Of a stretch of DNA of 17,090 nucleotides, positions 1 through 7,422 are shown piece after piece; the stretch's first letter is position 1, and every line of letters starts with the position of its first letter. A model generated the notes under the pieces. That model had not been told where the DNA came from. It did no database searches and was given only the letters and a program-made list of their open reading frames with translations. A program made the translations under genes and the position numbers. The stretch spans positions 1 to 17,090 of the forward strand of contig JBBILO010000015.1 of NCBI GenBank assembly GCA_037444855.1, read 5' to 3'. The stretch is from JBBILO01 sp037444855 (GTDB taxonomy: Bacteria; Patescibacteriota; Microgenomatia; UBA1406; GWC2-37-13).

Positions 1-30
1 TCTTTGGTCATAAAAATCAAAATTACAGCT

Positions 31-68
31 TAATATCTATTCTACCACCCCCCACCCCCATTTTCCAG
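31..68 (-). promoter_or_regulatory. G-rich promoter-like element, copy 1
   Basis: Read on the minus strand, this copy has a 17-base core CTGGAAAATGGGGGTGG, a second G-run, then TGG TAGAAT, which fits an extended -10 (TGn plus a TATAAT-like hexamer), and ends in ATATTA. The same arrangement recurs at 661-695 just before a gene. This copy would direct transcription leftwards out of the window, where a minus-strand ATG lies at 9-11. The G-runs could also form a two-tetrad quadruplex. The promoter role is inferred from position and from the repeat. Confidence 0.4.
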
Positions 69-151
69 AAAATTATTTAATCAGAAGATTTTTAAACGTT
101 TAATTTCATTTAGTCAAAACTCATTAATCACTTTGTTTGAAATTAAAAATA

Positions 152-661
152 TTACGATTTTATGACTAAGGATATCTCTCTTTTTATAGCTTCTGCTTTT
201 GGTAAAAAAATTCCTGCTTGATTAATCTGAGTGTAATAAGTCTGAAGGATTGTTTTTAACCAGGTTAAATTTTGAGGATTATCTAAAAAATCCTCTTCTT
301 CTAATTTTTTTAACTGTTCCACGATTATTAATTTCTGAGATTCTTGAATAAATAAAGGTTCTCTATCGTGAAATCGTTCTTGTTTGGGAAAATGCTTGGG
401 ATTTAACGAAGCATGCCATCGAAAAAACTTTTTTAACTCTTCAAGATATGAAGGATCTTTTAATTTACCCTGCGCTTCTCTTTCTAAAAATCCAACAAAA
501 GCACTTATCCATCCTCTTTCATGAAGATATGGAGTTTTTTTCCATAAATTATTTCTCTTAATAGACAAAATTCGTCTTAACTTTTCATCCGTTGGACCAA
601 TTGCTGATAAATTAAATGGAATTAAAGCTTCTATTGGTATAGATTCTTTCATATGTTCCAT
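152..661 (-). CDS. Hypothetical protein, about 169 residues
   Basis: I do not recognise the family. The product is soluble, charged and probably mostly helical, with no signal peptide or membrane segment. A Trp/Phe-rich stretch in the first half (RGWISAFVGFLERE, then KKFFRWHASLNP) precedes a Lys/Glu-rich helix (LKKLEEEDFL). I chose the ATG at 659-661, which begins MEHMKES. The longer reading from 688 adds nine residues (MGVVVKLNI) that are simply the G-rich repeat translated. The chosen ATG lies 8 bases after an extended -10 (TGG TAAAAT), matching the near-leaderless pattern elsewhere in the window. It is codirectional with the 59-residue gene at 741-920, about 80 bases upstream. The ORF is long enough in this A+T-rich DNA to be real, but function is open. 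Confidence 0.6.
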   Translation of the reverse strand: MEHMKESIPIEALIPFNLSAIGPTDEKLRRILSIKRNNLWKKTPYLHERGWISAFVGFLEREAQGKLKDPSYLEELKKFFRWHASLNPKHFPKQERFHDREPLFIQESQKLIIVEQLKKLEEEDFLDNPQNLTWLKTILQTYYTQINQAGIFLPKAEAIKREISLVIKS

Positions 662-695
662 AATATTTAATTTTACCACCACCCCCATTTTCCAG
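661..695 (-). promoter_or_regulatory. G-rich promoter-like element, copy 2
   Basis: Second copy of the element at 31-68, sharing the exact 17-base core CTGGAAAATGGGGGTGG (679-695 on the plus strand as the complement). It carries TGG TAAAAT (670-678) in place of TGG TAGAAT and lacks three bases of the G-rich spacer. It ends at the ATG chosen for the 152-661 gene, with 8 bases between the hexamer and the start. A duplicated promoter or protein-binding site is the simplest reading. Confidence 0.5.
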
Positions 696-740
696 GAAAA
701 AAGTTAAAAATTTAAAAGAAGAGTAAGGGTATTGTTTATT

Positions 741-920
741 TCATTTTTGTTGTTCTTTTTTATCCTTAATGATTTCAATCATTGGAGTTTGCGGAGGATA
801 TATTTTGTTTAAATCTTCTAATGCTTTCCCTGAACCAATAATCCCCATTATTGCTTGATTTTCTACTGGTTTTTTTGGAGACTCTGGTTTTGGTTGTGGT
901 TTTGGAATTTCTGCTGACAT
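741..920 (-). CDS. Small Pro/Lys-rich protein, 59 residues
   Basis: A short minus-strand ORF starting at the ATG 918-920 and ending at the TGA 741-743. The product begins MSAEIPKPQPKPESPKKP, a disordered Pro/Lys-rich arm. A short segment follows, MGIIGSGKALEDLNKIYPP, then a charged tail ending in KDKKEQQK. Membrane segments, cysteines and a known motif are all absent. Support for it being real is the promoter: an extended -10 (TGT TATAAT) ends only 6 bases before the ATG, the same leaderless geometry as glmS. It may share a transcript with the unknown gene at 152-661. Function unknown. Confidence 0.5.
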   Translation of the reverse strand: MSAEIPKPQPKPESPKKPVENQAIMGIIGSGKALEDLNKIYPPQTPMIEIIKDKKEQQK

Positions 921-926
921 AAAGAT

Positions 927-935
927 ATTATAACA
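927..935 (-). promoter_or_regulatory. Extended -10 of the 59-residue gene
   Basis: Minus-strand TGT TATAAT lies with 6 bases between the hexamer and the ATG at 918-920, so the transcript should be leaderless. I see no good -35 at normal spacing, as expected for an extended -10 promoter. Confidence 0.55.
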
Positions 936-974
936 TAAAAATTTAAAAGTAAAAGCAAACTCTTATCTAACCAA

Positions 975-1005
975 AAGGAGAAATCTTTAATCAAGTTTTC
1001 TCCTT
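975..1005. other. 9-bp inverted repeat between divergent promoters
   Basis: AAGGAGAAA (975-983) and TTTCTCCTT (997-1005) form a perfect 9-bp stem around a 13-base loop. It sits between the leftward -10 at 927-935 and the rightward -10 at 1019-1024. No clear U-tract follows on either strand, so an operator-like dyad is at least as likely as a terminator. Confidence 0.35.
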
Positions 1006-1018
1006 ATTAAAAATCAAG

Positions 1019-1024
1019 TATAAT
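1019..1024 (+). promoter_or_regulatory. -10 box of the nuclease gene
   Basis: A perfect TATAAT with 7 bases before the ATG at 1032, the same spacing as in front of glmS. This supports 1032 as the true translation start of the nuclease gene, although that start is out of frame with most of the protein. Confidence 0.55.
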
Positions 1025-1031
1025 AAAGATA

Positions 1032-1711
1032 ATGACCAATAATCTATCACACTTTCCCCCTCAACTATCGGTCTTTTTATCGAATGTCCTCGCTGTTTTT
1101 GGCTGCAGATGAATAAAAATATCCATCGACCACGAGGGATATTTCCCTCCCTTCCTGGTGGTATGGATGGAGTGATAAAAAAATATTACGACTCTTATCG
1201 AAGGCGTGGAAAACTCCCTCCGGAGGTTGGTGGAAAATTATCCGGCAAACTTTTGGCTGATGAGCAATTATTAAAATCATGGCAGACTCAGAATAAAGGA
1301 ATTAGATATTTTAATAAAGAATTAAATGCCGTTTTAAAAGGAATTTTGGATGATTGTTTAGTCGATGGCGATATTTATATTCCCCTTGATTACAAAACTA
1401 GAGGTTATCAATTAAAAGATGATTCAACCTCTTTTTATCAACATCAGCTTGATATCTATTGCTTTTTGCTTCAAAAAAATGGTTATCGAATCACCAATTA
1501 TGCCTATCTTATTTACTATTACCCAAAAGTCGTCAAAGAAAATGGTTTGGTTGAGTTTTACGTTGAACCAAAAAAGGTCAACACTGATATTAAACGAGCG
1601 GAAAAATTATTTCACGATGCTATTTCCTGCTTAAGAGAACCAGAACCAAAGAAACATAGCGATACTACCTGCGAATTTTGTCACTGGGGTTTTGAGGCTT
1701 TTGGAGAATGA
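1032..1711 (+). CDS. RecB/Cas4-like PD-(D/E)XK nuclease with a frame break at a T-run
   Basis: The open frame from ATG 1109 gives 200 residues with PD-(D/E)XK hallmarks: a GILDD acid (Asp81), PLDYKT (Asp94, Lys96), QLDIY (Gln113, Tyr117) and a C-terminal CEFC pair (Cys188, Cys191). The same frame continues upstream without a start and encodes IECPRCFWLQ, the CPxC motif expected near the N-terminus of this family. It meets a stop at 1040-1042. ATG 1032, just after a TATAAT, opens a different frame encoding MTNNLSHFPPQLSVF. One extra T in the T5 run at 1074-1078 joins the two into a 226-residue protein with all four cysteines (a likely Fe-S or Zn site). Starting at 1109 would lose two of them. 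Likely role: DNA end or strand nuclease. A sequence error, a real mutation or a -1 frameshift are all possible. Confidence 0.75.
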
Positions 1712-1992
1712 TTAGCAACCAATAAACTAATAAACCAATAACCAATTTCCAAATAACAATAACCAATAATTAATTTTAAACTTTCCGAATCGAAGGGCAA
1801 TTTTAAATTTTAAATTAATATCAAACTAGCCGACTGAATTTGACTTTTACCTTCCTTTACACTAATTTTAACTTTTGTCTTTTGAATTTTGAGTTTAATA
1901 AGGTATTTCAACCGTATTTCTACTCTATTTTTATTGTATTTCAATGTATTTCAATTGTGTTTCATGTTTTATGTTTTATGTTTATTAAATAG
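1712..1992. repeat. Gene-free stretch with low-complexity short repeats
   Basis: No credible ORF. 1717-1770 is a degenerate run of ACCAATAA-like units. About 1903-1985 repeats TATTTCAA/GTATTTC several times and ends in GTTTTAT triplications. These look like decayed short tandem repeats between two plus-strand genes. I see no RNA gene and no convincing terminator. Confidence 0.5.
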
Positions 1993-2100
1993 TGATTCCC
2001 AATTAGAGCGGGAATGACATAAGATAGGATTTATCATTCAGCAATATGATGGAATCTCTCATTCATGTAATACGATGTGATTTACCATTCCTACGAAGTC
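1993..2100. repeat. Degenerate REP-like repeat, about three 25-26 bp units plus a dyad
   Basis: Starts with an inverted repeat, ATTCCC (1995-2000) against GGGAAT (2010-2015), followed by GACA. Three related units then follow, aligned on CATTC at 2035, 2060 and 2086, a period of 25-26 bases. Each begins GGATTTAT or GGAATCTC or TGATTTAC and two contain a GATG near the end. The ATTCCC...GGGAATGACA form resembles dispersed REP-like intergenic repeats of many bacteria. It is a repeat relic, not a CRISPR: units are too short and diverged, with no spacers. Confidence 0.45.
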
Positions 2101-2147
2101 AGAGATCTTAAAGTTTAATTGTTAGACGTCAGAAGTTAGGCGTTAGA

Positions 2148-2156
2148 TGATATAAT
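2148..2156 (+). promoter_or_regulatory. Extended -10 of glmS
   Basis: TGA TATAAT with 7 bases before the glmS ATG at 2164, implying a leaderless transcript. No Shine-Dalgarno sequence is present. Just upstream (about 2120-2147) a GTTAGACGT / GTTAGGCGT short repeat fills the region where a -35 would be. Confidence 0.6.
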
Positions 2157-2163
2157 TTTCATT

Positions 2164-3957
2164 ATGTGCGGTATCTTTGCTGTGATCAACGATCAAGAAA
2201 AAAAAGCGGCAGAAAAAACTTTTTTTGGACTTCAATTACTTGAGTATCGCGGTTATGACTCCTGGGGAATTGTTGCCAAAAAAGAGAAAGATCAACTTTA
2301 TATCAAAAAAGACATCGGAAAATTGCCGTCAACAAAACCTCTTTTTCCCTCCTCAGCAATTGCCCTAGGCCACACTCGTTGGGCGACTCACGGCGGAATT
2401 AAATTAATAAATAGCCACCCTCATTGGGATTGTCAGAAAAAGATTTTTGTTGTTCATAATGGCATTATCGAAAATTATCAGCTGTTAAAAAAAAGTCTTC
2501 TTAAAAAAGGTCATCGCTTTTTTTCTGAAACTGATTCAGAAATTGTCGCCCACCTCTTTGAAGATGAATTGAAAAAAATAACTCTTAAGCATAGCGATAA
2601 AAAATTTATCAATCAACTAAAAAAAACCGCTGAGGAAATTTTTGGAAAAATTACTGGTTTGAATGCCTTTATCATTTTTCTCCCTGATTTTGATCTTCTT
2701 CTTGCCTTTAAAAACAGCTCCCCAATTGTTTTTGGGATTAAAAATCAACAATTCTACCTTGCATCTGACTCAAACGCTTTAGCCGAATATACACAAAAAG
2801 TTTATTTCCTTGAAGACCATGAATTATTAATTATTTCAAACAATCATTACTTCCTTTTTGATAAGGAAAAAAGATTAAAATCGCCTCAATTTTTGACTCT
2901 CAATGTTAAAAAAAACGCTCTATCTTTGGGTAAATTTCCTCATTTTCTCATTAAAGAAATTCATGAACAGCCAAAAATCATCAACCAAATTCTTGAAAAT
3001 CAAAAAGAAGAGATTAAAAATTTAGCTTTAAAAATTAAGCAATCTTATGGCAATTACTTTATCGGTTGTGGCACGGCTTTTTATGCGGCTTTGTCAGGCA
3101 CTTATCTTTTTTCCAAGATCGCTCATCGCCACACCAATGCTGCCGTCGCCTCAGAGTTTTCTTATTTAGTTGACTTTTTAACCCCAAAAAGTTTAGTCAT
3201 CGCTCTTTCTCAATCAGGAGAGACCATCGATATTATTTCCTCTGTAAAAAAAATAAAGGAACATGGGGCTAAAGTTTTTGCGATCACCAACGTTTTAGGA
3301 TCAACCCTCTATCGGATGGCCGATTATAAAATTTTACTTAATGCCGGTCCGGAAAAAGCGGTGGTTGCCACCAAATCGTTTACCGCCAAAATAGCAATTT
3401 TAATTCTTCTTGCTTATGCCCTTAAAAACAATCAAGAAAATGGTCCAAAAAATCTCAAAAAAGCAGTTGGAGAAATTGAAAAAATCTTAAAGAATAAAAG
3501 CAAAATCAAGCAGTTGGCGGAAAAAATTAAAAATAAAGAACACGTTTTTATATTAGGAAGAGGTCTCTCTTACCCAGTCGCTCTCGAGACCGCCTTAAAG
3601 ATTAAAGAGGTTTCTTATCTTCATACCGAAGGGTTTGCCGCCGGTGAACTGAAACATGGAGTGATCGCTTTGATTGAAAAAGAAACACCGGTTATAGTTT
3701 ATAATCCCGAGGATGAAACATATGAAGATACTCTTTCTTCTGCCTTTGAAGTTAAAAGCCGTGGCGGTTATCTAATTGGTATCTCCAGCAAGCCAAACTC
3801 TGTTTATGATGAGTTTATAAAAGTCGAAAACTGCCAAGAAGCCAATCTTCTTCCTTATGCGGTTATTGGCCAATTGTTAGGTTATTATTTAGCTATTCTT
3901 TTAAAACGAGATCCGGATAAACCTCGAAACCTTGCTAAAAGCGTCACCGTAAAATAA
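2164..3957 (+). CDS. glmS: Glutamine--fructose-6-phosphate aminotransferase (isomerizing)
   Basis: GlmS converts fructose-6-phosphate and glutamine to glucosamine-6-phosphate in the cytosol, the entry step to UDP-GlcNAc, peptidoglycan and surface glycans. The start MCGIFAV exposes the catalytic Cys after Met removal. The class II amidotransferase domain shows EYRGYDSWG, HTRWATHG, NSHPHW, HNGIIENYQ and SETDSEI. The isomerase half has two SIS domains: one with GCGTAFYAALSG and ALSQSGET, one with ILGRGLSYPVALE and HTEGFAAGELKHG. The C-terminus is DKPRNLAKSVTVK, the conserved tail (often ending in Glu). At 597 residues it is full length and has no frame defect. It stands alone on the plus strand with its own extended -10 promoter, facing the minus-strand surface-glycan cluster whose sugar precursors it would feed. 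I see no glmS ribozyme upstream. Confidence 0.97.
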   Translation: MCGIFAVINDQEKKAAEKTFFGLQLLEYRGYDSWGIVAKKEKDQLYIKKDIGKLPSTKPLFPSSAIALGHTRWATHGGIKLINSHPHWDCQKKIFVVHNGIIENYQLLKKSLLKKGHRFFSETDSEIVAHLFEDELKKITLKHSDKKFINQLKKTAEEIFGKITGLNAFIIFLPDFDLLLAFKNSSPIVFGIKNQQFYLASDSNALAEYTQKVYFLEDHELLIISNNHYFLFDKEKRLKSPQFLTLNVKKNALSLGKFPHFLIKEIHEQPKIINQILENQKEEIKNLALKIKQSYGNYFIGCGTAFYAALSGTYLFSKIAHRHTNAAVASEFSYLVDFLTPKSLVIALSQSGETIDIISSVKKIKEHGAKVFAITNVLGSTLYRMADYKILLNAGPEKAVVATKSFTAKIAILILLAYALKNNQENGPKNLKKAVGEIEKILKNKSKIKQLAEKIKNKEHVFILGRGLSYPVALETALKIKEVSYLHTEGFAAGELKHGVIALIEKETPVIVYNPEDETYEDTLSSAFEVKSRGGYLIGISSKPNSVYDEFIKVENCQEANLLPYAVIGQLLGYYLAILLKRDPDKPRNLAKSVTVK

Positions 3958-3990
3958 TCGATTTACCTTCATACCCCCAGATTTATCAAT

Positions 3991-4098
3991 TTAAACTTTT
4001 GAAACCGATAAAAATGGGGCAATAAATAAGAAAAAGATTGAAGTAAGAAAATCACCAATAAATTCACCAACTTCATGAATTGGATCCATTTCAGCCAT
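3991..4098 (-). CDS. Possible 35-residue membrane peptide
   Basis: A short ORF 20 bases after the stop of the FemAB-like gene, on the same strand. It starts MAEMDPIHEVGEFIGDF and continues into one hydrophobic segment, SIFFLFIAPFLSV, ending SKV. The acidic N-terminus followed by one membrane-spanning stretch is a plausible small membrane protein. There is no Shine-Dalgarno, which is normal here. I do not recognise it, and chance ORFs of this size are common. Confidence 0.3.
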   Translation of the reverse strand: MAEMDPIHEVGEFIGDFLTSIFFLFIAPFLSVSKV

Positions 4099-4118
4099 GT
4101 TTTTATTTTAATTAATTC

Positions 4119-5117
4119 TCAAAAAAATTTCAAGAATATCTGTCTAATAGGATAAATAAGGTTGTATAAAGAATAAAAAATGGGATTAATCACTAAATCA
4201 AAACTACCGATTAACTCAACAAATTCTGTCCCATATCCTTGTTTAAATCTCGTAAAACCAGCCCAAGGATGAGAGGGAGAATAATTTGGTGGCAAAGATC
4301 CCCATAAATCAAACCATTGGGCGCCATTTCTTTTCGCCCAGCGAATTACTTCCCACATCAACAAATTTGACGCCATCAAATTGCGATATTTCTCTGAAGA
4401 ACCGCCATAAGGATAATAAGCTCTGTTTTTATAAAGCCAGACTTGATAAGCGGCTAAAGGGATTTCTCGATAAAAAGCGATAAAAATGTGGGCAATTTTT
4501 TTTTGAAAAAAATTCCATAAAGTTTGATGATAATAAAGATCATGGCCGTGATAATGTTGCCTTTGGCAAGTCTCAAAAAAAATCTTGATGAAAATATCAA
4601 AACCTTTTTTATTGGTTAACTCTCTAACGACTACTCCTTTTTTTTGAGCTAAACGAATATTGTAGCGGCTTTTATGATGAAATTGTCTTAATAACTCCGG
4701 TTCTGTTTTTGTTAAATCAAGGATCTGCGTCCATTGTGGAAATAATGGATGAGGTGATTTTTTCAATTGAAGAAAATTGGCAATCTCTTTTACTTTATTT
4801 CTTGTTTTAAAAATATACGGTTCGATTTTGATGAAAATAAGCTTGTTTTTTTTACCATACTGATATAGAAATTTTAAGGATTCAATCGATGGAAAAATAG
4901 ACCGAGGTAAATAACCTATTTGATAATTAAAAGCCAATCGATGAAGGCTCATCTGAAAAACATTAATTAACTGATTGCCTTGAAACTCCCCCCAACGAAG
5001 AATCTTTATCCCCATTTTTTTCCTCGCTTCTCCAAAAAAAAATGATTGAAGCGGATGAAGAGCTCTTTCTTCCCATTCTTTAAATGAGGAATGGTTATTG
5101 ATGATTTTTATCCTCAT
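4119..5117 (-). CDS. FemAB-family peptidyl/aminoacyl transferase (FemX-like)
   Basis: A GNAT-fold protein of the FemAB family, whose members add amino acids from aminoacyl-tRNA to lipid II or peptidoglycan stem peptides in the cytoplasm. Family-like stretches include FHHKSRYNIRLAQKKGV in the middle, YYPYGGSSEKYRNLMASNLL, RWAKRNGAQWFDLWG and the C-terminal GFTRFKQGYGTEFVELIGSFDL. There is no signal peptide. I chose the ATG at 5115-5117 (MRIKIINN), about 332 residues. The longer start at 5153 would overlap the preceding glycosyltransferase by 59 bases instead of 23. It is the last sizeable gene of the surface cluster and probably shares the promoter at 6223-6231 with the preceding GT4. The amino acid and acceptor cannot be read from sequence, and some relatives act in exopolysaccharide rather than wall systems. 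Confidence 0.85.
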   Translation of the reverse strand: MRIKIINNHSSFKEWEERALHPLQSFFFGEARKKMGIKILRWGEFQGNQLINVFQMSLHRLAFNYQIGYLPRSIFPSIESLKFLYQYGKKNKLIFIKIEPYIFKTRNKVKEIANFLQLKKSPHPLFPQWTQILDLTKTEPELLRQFHHKSRYNIRLAQKKGVVVRELTNKKGFDIFIKIFFETCQRQHYHGHDLYYHQTLWNFFQKKIAHIFIAFYREIPLAAYQVWLYKNRAYYPYGGSSEKYRNLMASNLLMWEVIRWAKRNGAQWFDLWGSLPPNYSPSHPWAGFTRFKQGYGTEFVELIGSFDLVINPIFYSLYNLIYPIRQIFLKFF

Positions 5118-6213
5118 AAGATTTTCTTCGAGCAACATCGATAAGGAAATCAAGAGTTTCTTTGGCGCATTTTGTCCAAGAAAAAATTTTAATCCGTTTT
5201 TTTCCTTTTTTAATCAACTCATTTCTCAATCGTTTATCGTTAATTAGTTGATCCATTTTCTTTTTTAAATCATTAGTATCTGAGGGGTTAAAATACAAGC
5301 AGGCGTCTCCTCCAACCTCAGGTAAAGACGAGGTGTAAGAAGAAATCACCGGACAACCATAACTCATCGCCTCAAGAATAGGAATCCCGAAACCCTCATA
5401 CAAAGAAGGCATAATGAAAGCATAGGCATGACGATAAAGAAAAATTAATTGTTTATCGGTAACATAATCAGTAAAAAAAACCTTCCTTGATAACCCTAAA
5501 TTTAATACTTCCTGAAATAAACTATCATACATCCATCCCTTTTTTCCGGCAATTATTAATTCAAAATTCTCATATTTTTTTTGAATCGCATTAAAGGCAT
5601 GAATTAAGGTAAAAAGATTCTTTCTTGGTTGAAGAGTGCCAACGTATAAAAAATAATTTTTGGGTACTTTTCTTAGAGTCTTTCCCCATTTCAGTTTCGA
5701 CTTTTCAAAACCGTTATAAATCACTTTGACCTTTTCTTTTGGCAAACGGTAAATTTTTAGGATATCATTTTTAGTCGCTTGAGAAACCGCGATAACTCGA
5801 GTCGCTTTTTTTATTGAATAATTCGTCCCATTAATCAATTTAAAGAGATCAATTTTTCTAAAATCTTCTGGGTAACGAAAGAATGATAAGTCGTGTATCG
5901 TGACCACTGATGGAATGTTGATAAATCGCGGCAGATAATGAGCTGGAGTAAAAAAAACATCTAATTTTTTTTTCATTAATTTTAAGGGCAAAAAAAACTG
6001 GCTCCATAAAAATTTTCCCCAAACGACTTGATATTGAAAATATTGATTGCTTTTTGGTAAATCCTTTTGTGGTCTCTCTCTTAAAAAAATAAAAAAACGA
6101 AGCCGGTCATTGGCTTTCTTTTTAAAGTAAGAAAGCAATTGATAGGTGTAATGGGAAACACCCACTCTGAATGAAACATTGGCTTCATTGCCGTCAACTC
6201 CGATCGTGATCAT
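5095..6213 (-). CDS. GT4-family glycosyltransferase
   Basis: A 372-residue GT-B enzyme that transfers sugar from a nucleotide-sugar donor to a lipid-linked or surface glycan acceptor at the cytosolic membrane face. The N-terminal domain starts MITIGVDGNEAN and includes VVTIHDLSFFRYPEDF and a linker RVIAVSQATKNDI. The C-terminal donor domain has YVGTLQPRKN (Arg197, Lys198) and LYEGFGIPILEAMSYGCPV, with the intact EX7E pair Glu273/Glu281, then SSLPEVGGDACLYF. This matches the mannosyl/rhamnosyl-type GT4 group, but donor sugar is not predictable. It begins 15 bases after the upstream GT4 gene, behind an extended -10 of its own, and overlaps the FemAB-like gene by 23 bases. Confidence 0.92.
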   Translation of the reverse strand: MITIGVDGNEANVSFRVGVSHYTYQLLSYFKKKANDRLRFFIFLRERPQKDLPKSNQYFQYQVVWGKFLWSQFFLPLKLMKKKLDVFFTPAHYLPRFINIPSVVTIHDLSFFRYPEDFRKIDLFKLINGTNYSIKKATRVIAVSQATKNDILKIYRLPKEKVKVIYNGFEKSKLKWGKTLRKVPKNYFLYVGTLQPRKNLFTLIHAFNAIQKKYENFELIIAGKKGWMYDSLFQEVLNLGLSRKVFFTDYVTDKQLIFLYRHAYAFIMPSLYEGFGIPILEAMSYGCPVISSYTSSLPEVGGDACLYFNPSDTNDLKKKMDQLINDKRLRNELIKKGKKRIKIFSWTKCAKETLDFLIDVARRKSYEDKNHQ

Positions 6214-6222
6214 GATGAAGTT

Positions 6223-6231
6223 ATTATATCA
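6223..6231 (-). promoter_or_regulatory. Internal extended -10 overlapping a stop codon
   Basis: Minus-strand TGA TATAAT, where the TGA is also the stop codon of the upstream glycosyltransferase (6229-6231). The hexamer ends 9 bases before the ATG at 6211-6213, so the last glycosyltransferase and the FemAB-like gene may have their own near-leaderless transcript. Confidence 0.5.
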
Positions 6232-7422
6232 CGAGAGAATATCCTGGTAAATATTCTCTAATCCGGCGGCTACCTTCTGCCAATTGTATTTTTCTTTAAT
6301 AAGACGAAAAGCATTTCTCTGTAATAAATAGTATAATTTTTCATTTTTTAAAATTAGTTCAATTTTGTTTATAAAATCGATTTTGCTTCTAGCAATCAAA
6401 ACTTCTTTACCCTCTTTCAATTTCAACCCTGAGACACCGACATCGGTAGAGATAATCGGCAAACCAGAAGCCATTGCTGCTAAAATTTTTAATCTTGTGC
6501 CTCCAGGACCAAAAATGGGCGCGATAAATAAAGTTGATTGCCGATAAAGATGAACCACTTTTCCCGAATCTTTGTTTTCAATGTTAATTACCTTTAAATT
6601 TTTTAAATTTAAGTGAGAAAAATATTTTTTGGCATTCTGTCCGGCAATAATAAAAAGACATTCTGGCAGCTTTTTTTGAGCCAGGGGAAGAATTTCTTTG
6701 ATTAAAAATCTGGCTCCCTCTAAGTTCTGCAGCCAATAAAAGTTGCCCTGAAAGAGAATCTTTGGTTGACTTAAATTTTTTTTTGGAAGATCTTTCACAA
6801 TCATTTCATCGCCGGCAGCGTTGGGAACAATGATTGGCTGTTTTTTGATAAATTTTTTTATGAACTGACCATCTTCTTCAGAAACCGTCCCCACTAAATC
6901 GGCTTTTTTCCAAAAATTAATCTCACTTCTTCTTAATTTAAAAACATCGAACCAAAAAAAAGGTTTTATAATTAACGGTAAAGAGTTAACAAAATGTTCG
7001 TAAACCCGATACTCAATCGTCTGTTCTAAAAGAAAAACAGGAATCTTCGTTTTTGGCAAATGAGGCATGATATAAAACGTTTCAGCATGGATAATATCAA
7101 AATCTTCTCCTCTTAATAACTGATTAAGGATTACTTTTGCTTTTCCAGAAAAATTTCTCACCACCAAAAATGGTTCTAATGAAAGAATGGATTTTAAAAT
7201 ATTACCAATCTGCCAGGGCTTGGCAGGACGGGAACAAAAATAAATCTCCTGACAATATTGTTTTAAAACATTAATATATTTTTTTTCCACTTGATTTTTG
7301 TAAAGACAGACTAAAGTAATTTTGTTGTTTTTCGACAAATATTTTAATAAATTAAAAGTCCTTACCTGACCTCCTGATGACGGTGGATACGGCACATAAG
7401 GAGTGAGCATTAAAATCTTCAT
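6229..7422 (-). CDS. GT4-like glycosyltransferase with altered donor-site motif
   Basis: A 397-residue GT-B fold protein. The N-terminal signature MLTPYVPYPPSSGGQVRTF is typical of GT4 enzymes, followed by FDIIHAETFYIMPHL and ADLVGTVSEED. The C-terminal domain has ILFQGNFYWLQNLEGARFL, LFIIAGQNAK and FGPGGTRLKILAAMASGLP. Related enzymes normally read KILEAMA there, with the second Glu of EX7E contacting the donor. Here that position is Ala315 (codon GCA), so the enzyme may be inactive, changed in specificity, or use another residue. It starts by an ATGA overlap with the GT-C gene upstream, indicating translational coupling, and its stop codon doubles as part of the next gene's promoter. Donor and acceptor are unknown. 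Confidence 0.88.
   Translation of the reverse strand: MKILMLTPYVPYPPSSGGQVRTFNLLKYLSKNNKITLVCLYKNQVEKKYINVLKQYCQEIYFCSRPAKPWQIGNILKSILSLEPFLVVRNFSGKAKVILNQLLRGEDFDIIHAETFYIMPHLPKTKIPVFLLEQTIEYRVYEHFVNSLPLIIKPFFWFDVFKLRRSEINFWKKADLVGTVSEEDGQFIKKFIKKQPIIVPNAAGDEMIVKDLPKKNLSQPKILFQGNFYWLQNLEGARFLIKEILPLAQKKLPECLFIIAGQNAKKYFSHLNLKNLKVINIENKDSGKVVHLYRQSTLFIAPIFGPGGTRLKILAAMASGLPIISTDVGVSGLKLKEGKEVLIARSKIDFINKIELILKNEKLYYLLQRNAFRLIKEKYNWQKVAAGLENIYQDILS

Noticed and set aside
1..11. Start of a minus-strand gene (ATG 9-11, MTK) leaving the window
   Set aside because: Only three codons are visible. The upstream promoter-like element makes it plausible, but it cannot be supported as a gene.
662..688. 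Longer start (ATG 686-688) for the 152-661 gene
   Set aside because: The extra residues MGVVVKLNI are a translation of the duplicated G-rich element and cover its -10. The downstream ATG has the usual spacing.
975..1005. Rho-independent terminator
   Set aside because: Neither strand shows a proper U-tract after the stem, and no gene ends there.
1109..1711. ATG 1109 as the nuclease start
   Set aside because: The same frame encodes the family's CPRC motif upstream of this ATG. Starting here would remove two of four cysteines, and there is no -10 box at the expected distance.
1993..2100. CRISPR array
   Set aside because: Units are contiguous, diverged and 25-26 bases long, with no unique spacers and no cas genes. 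The Cas4-like nuclease nearby is of a general CPRC type.
3958..4020. glmS transcription terminator
   Set aside because: Only a weak imperfect dyad is present around 3985-4010, without a U-tract.
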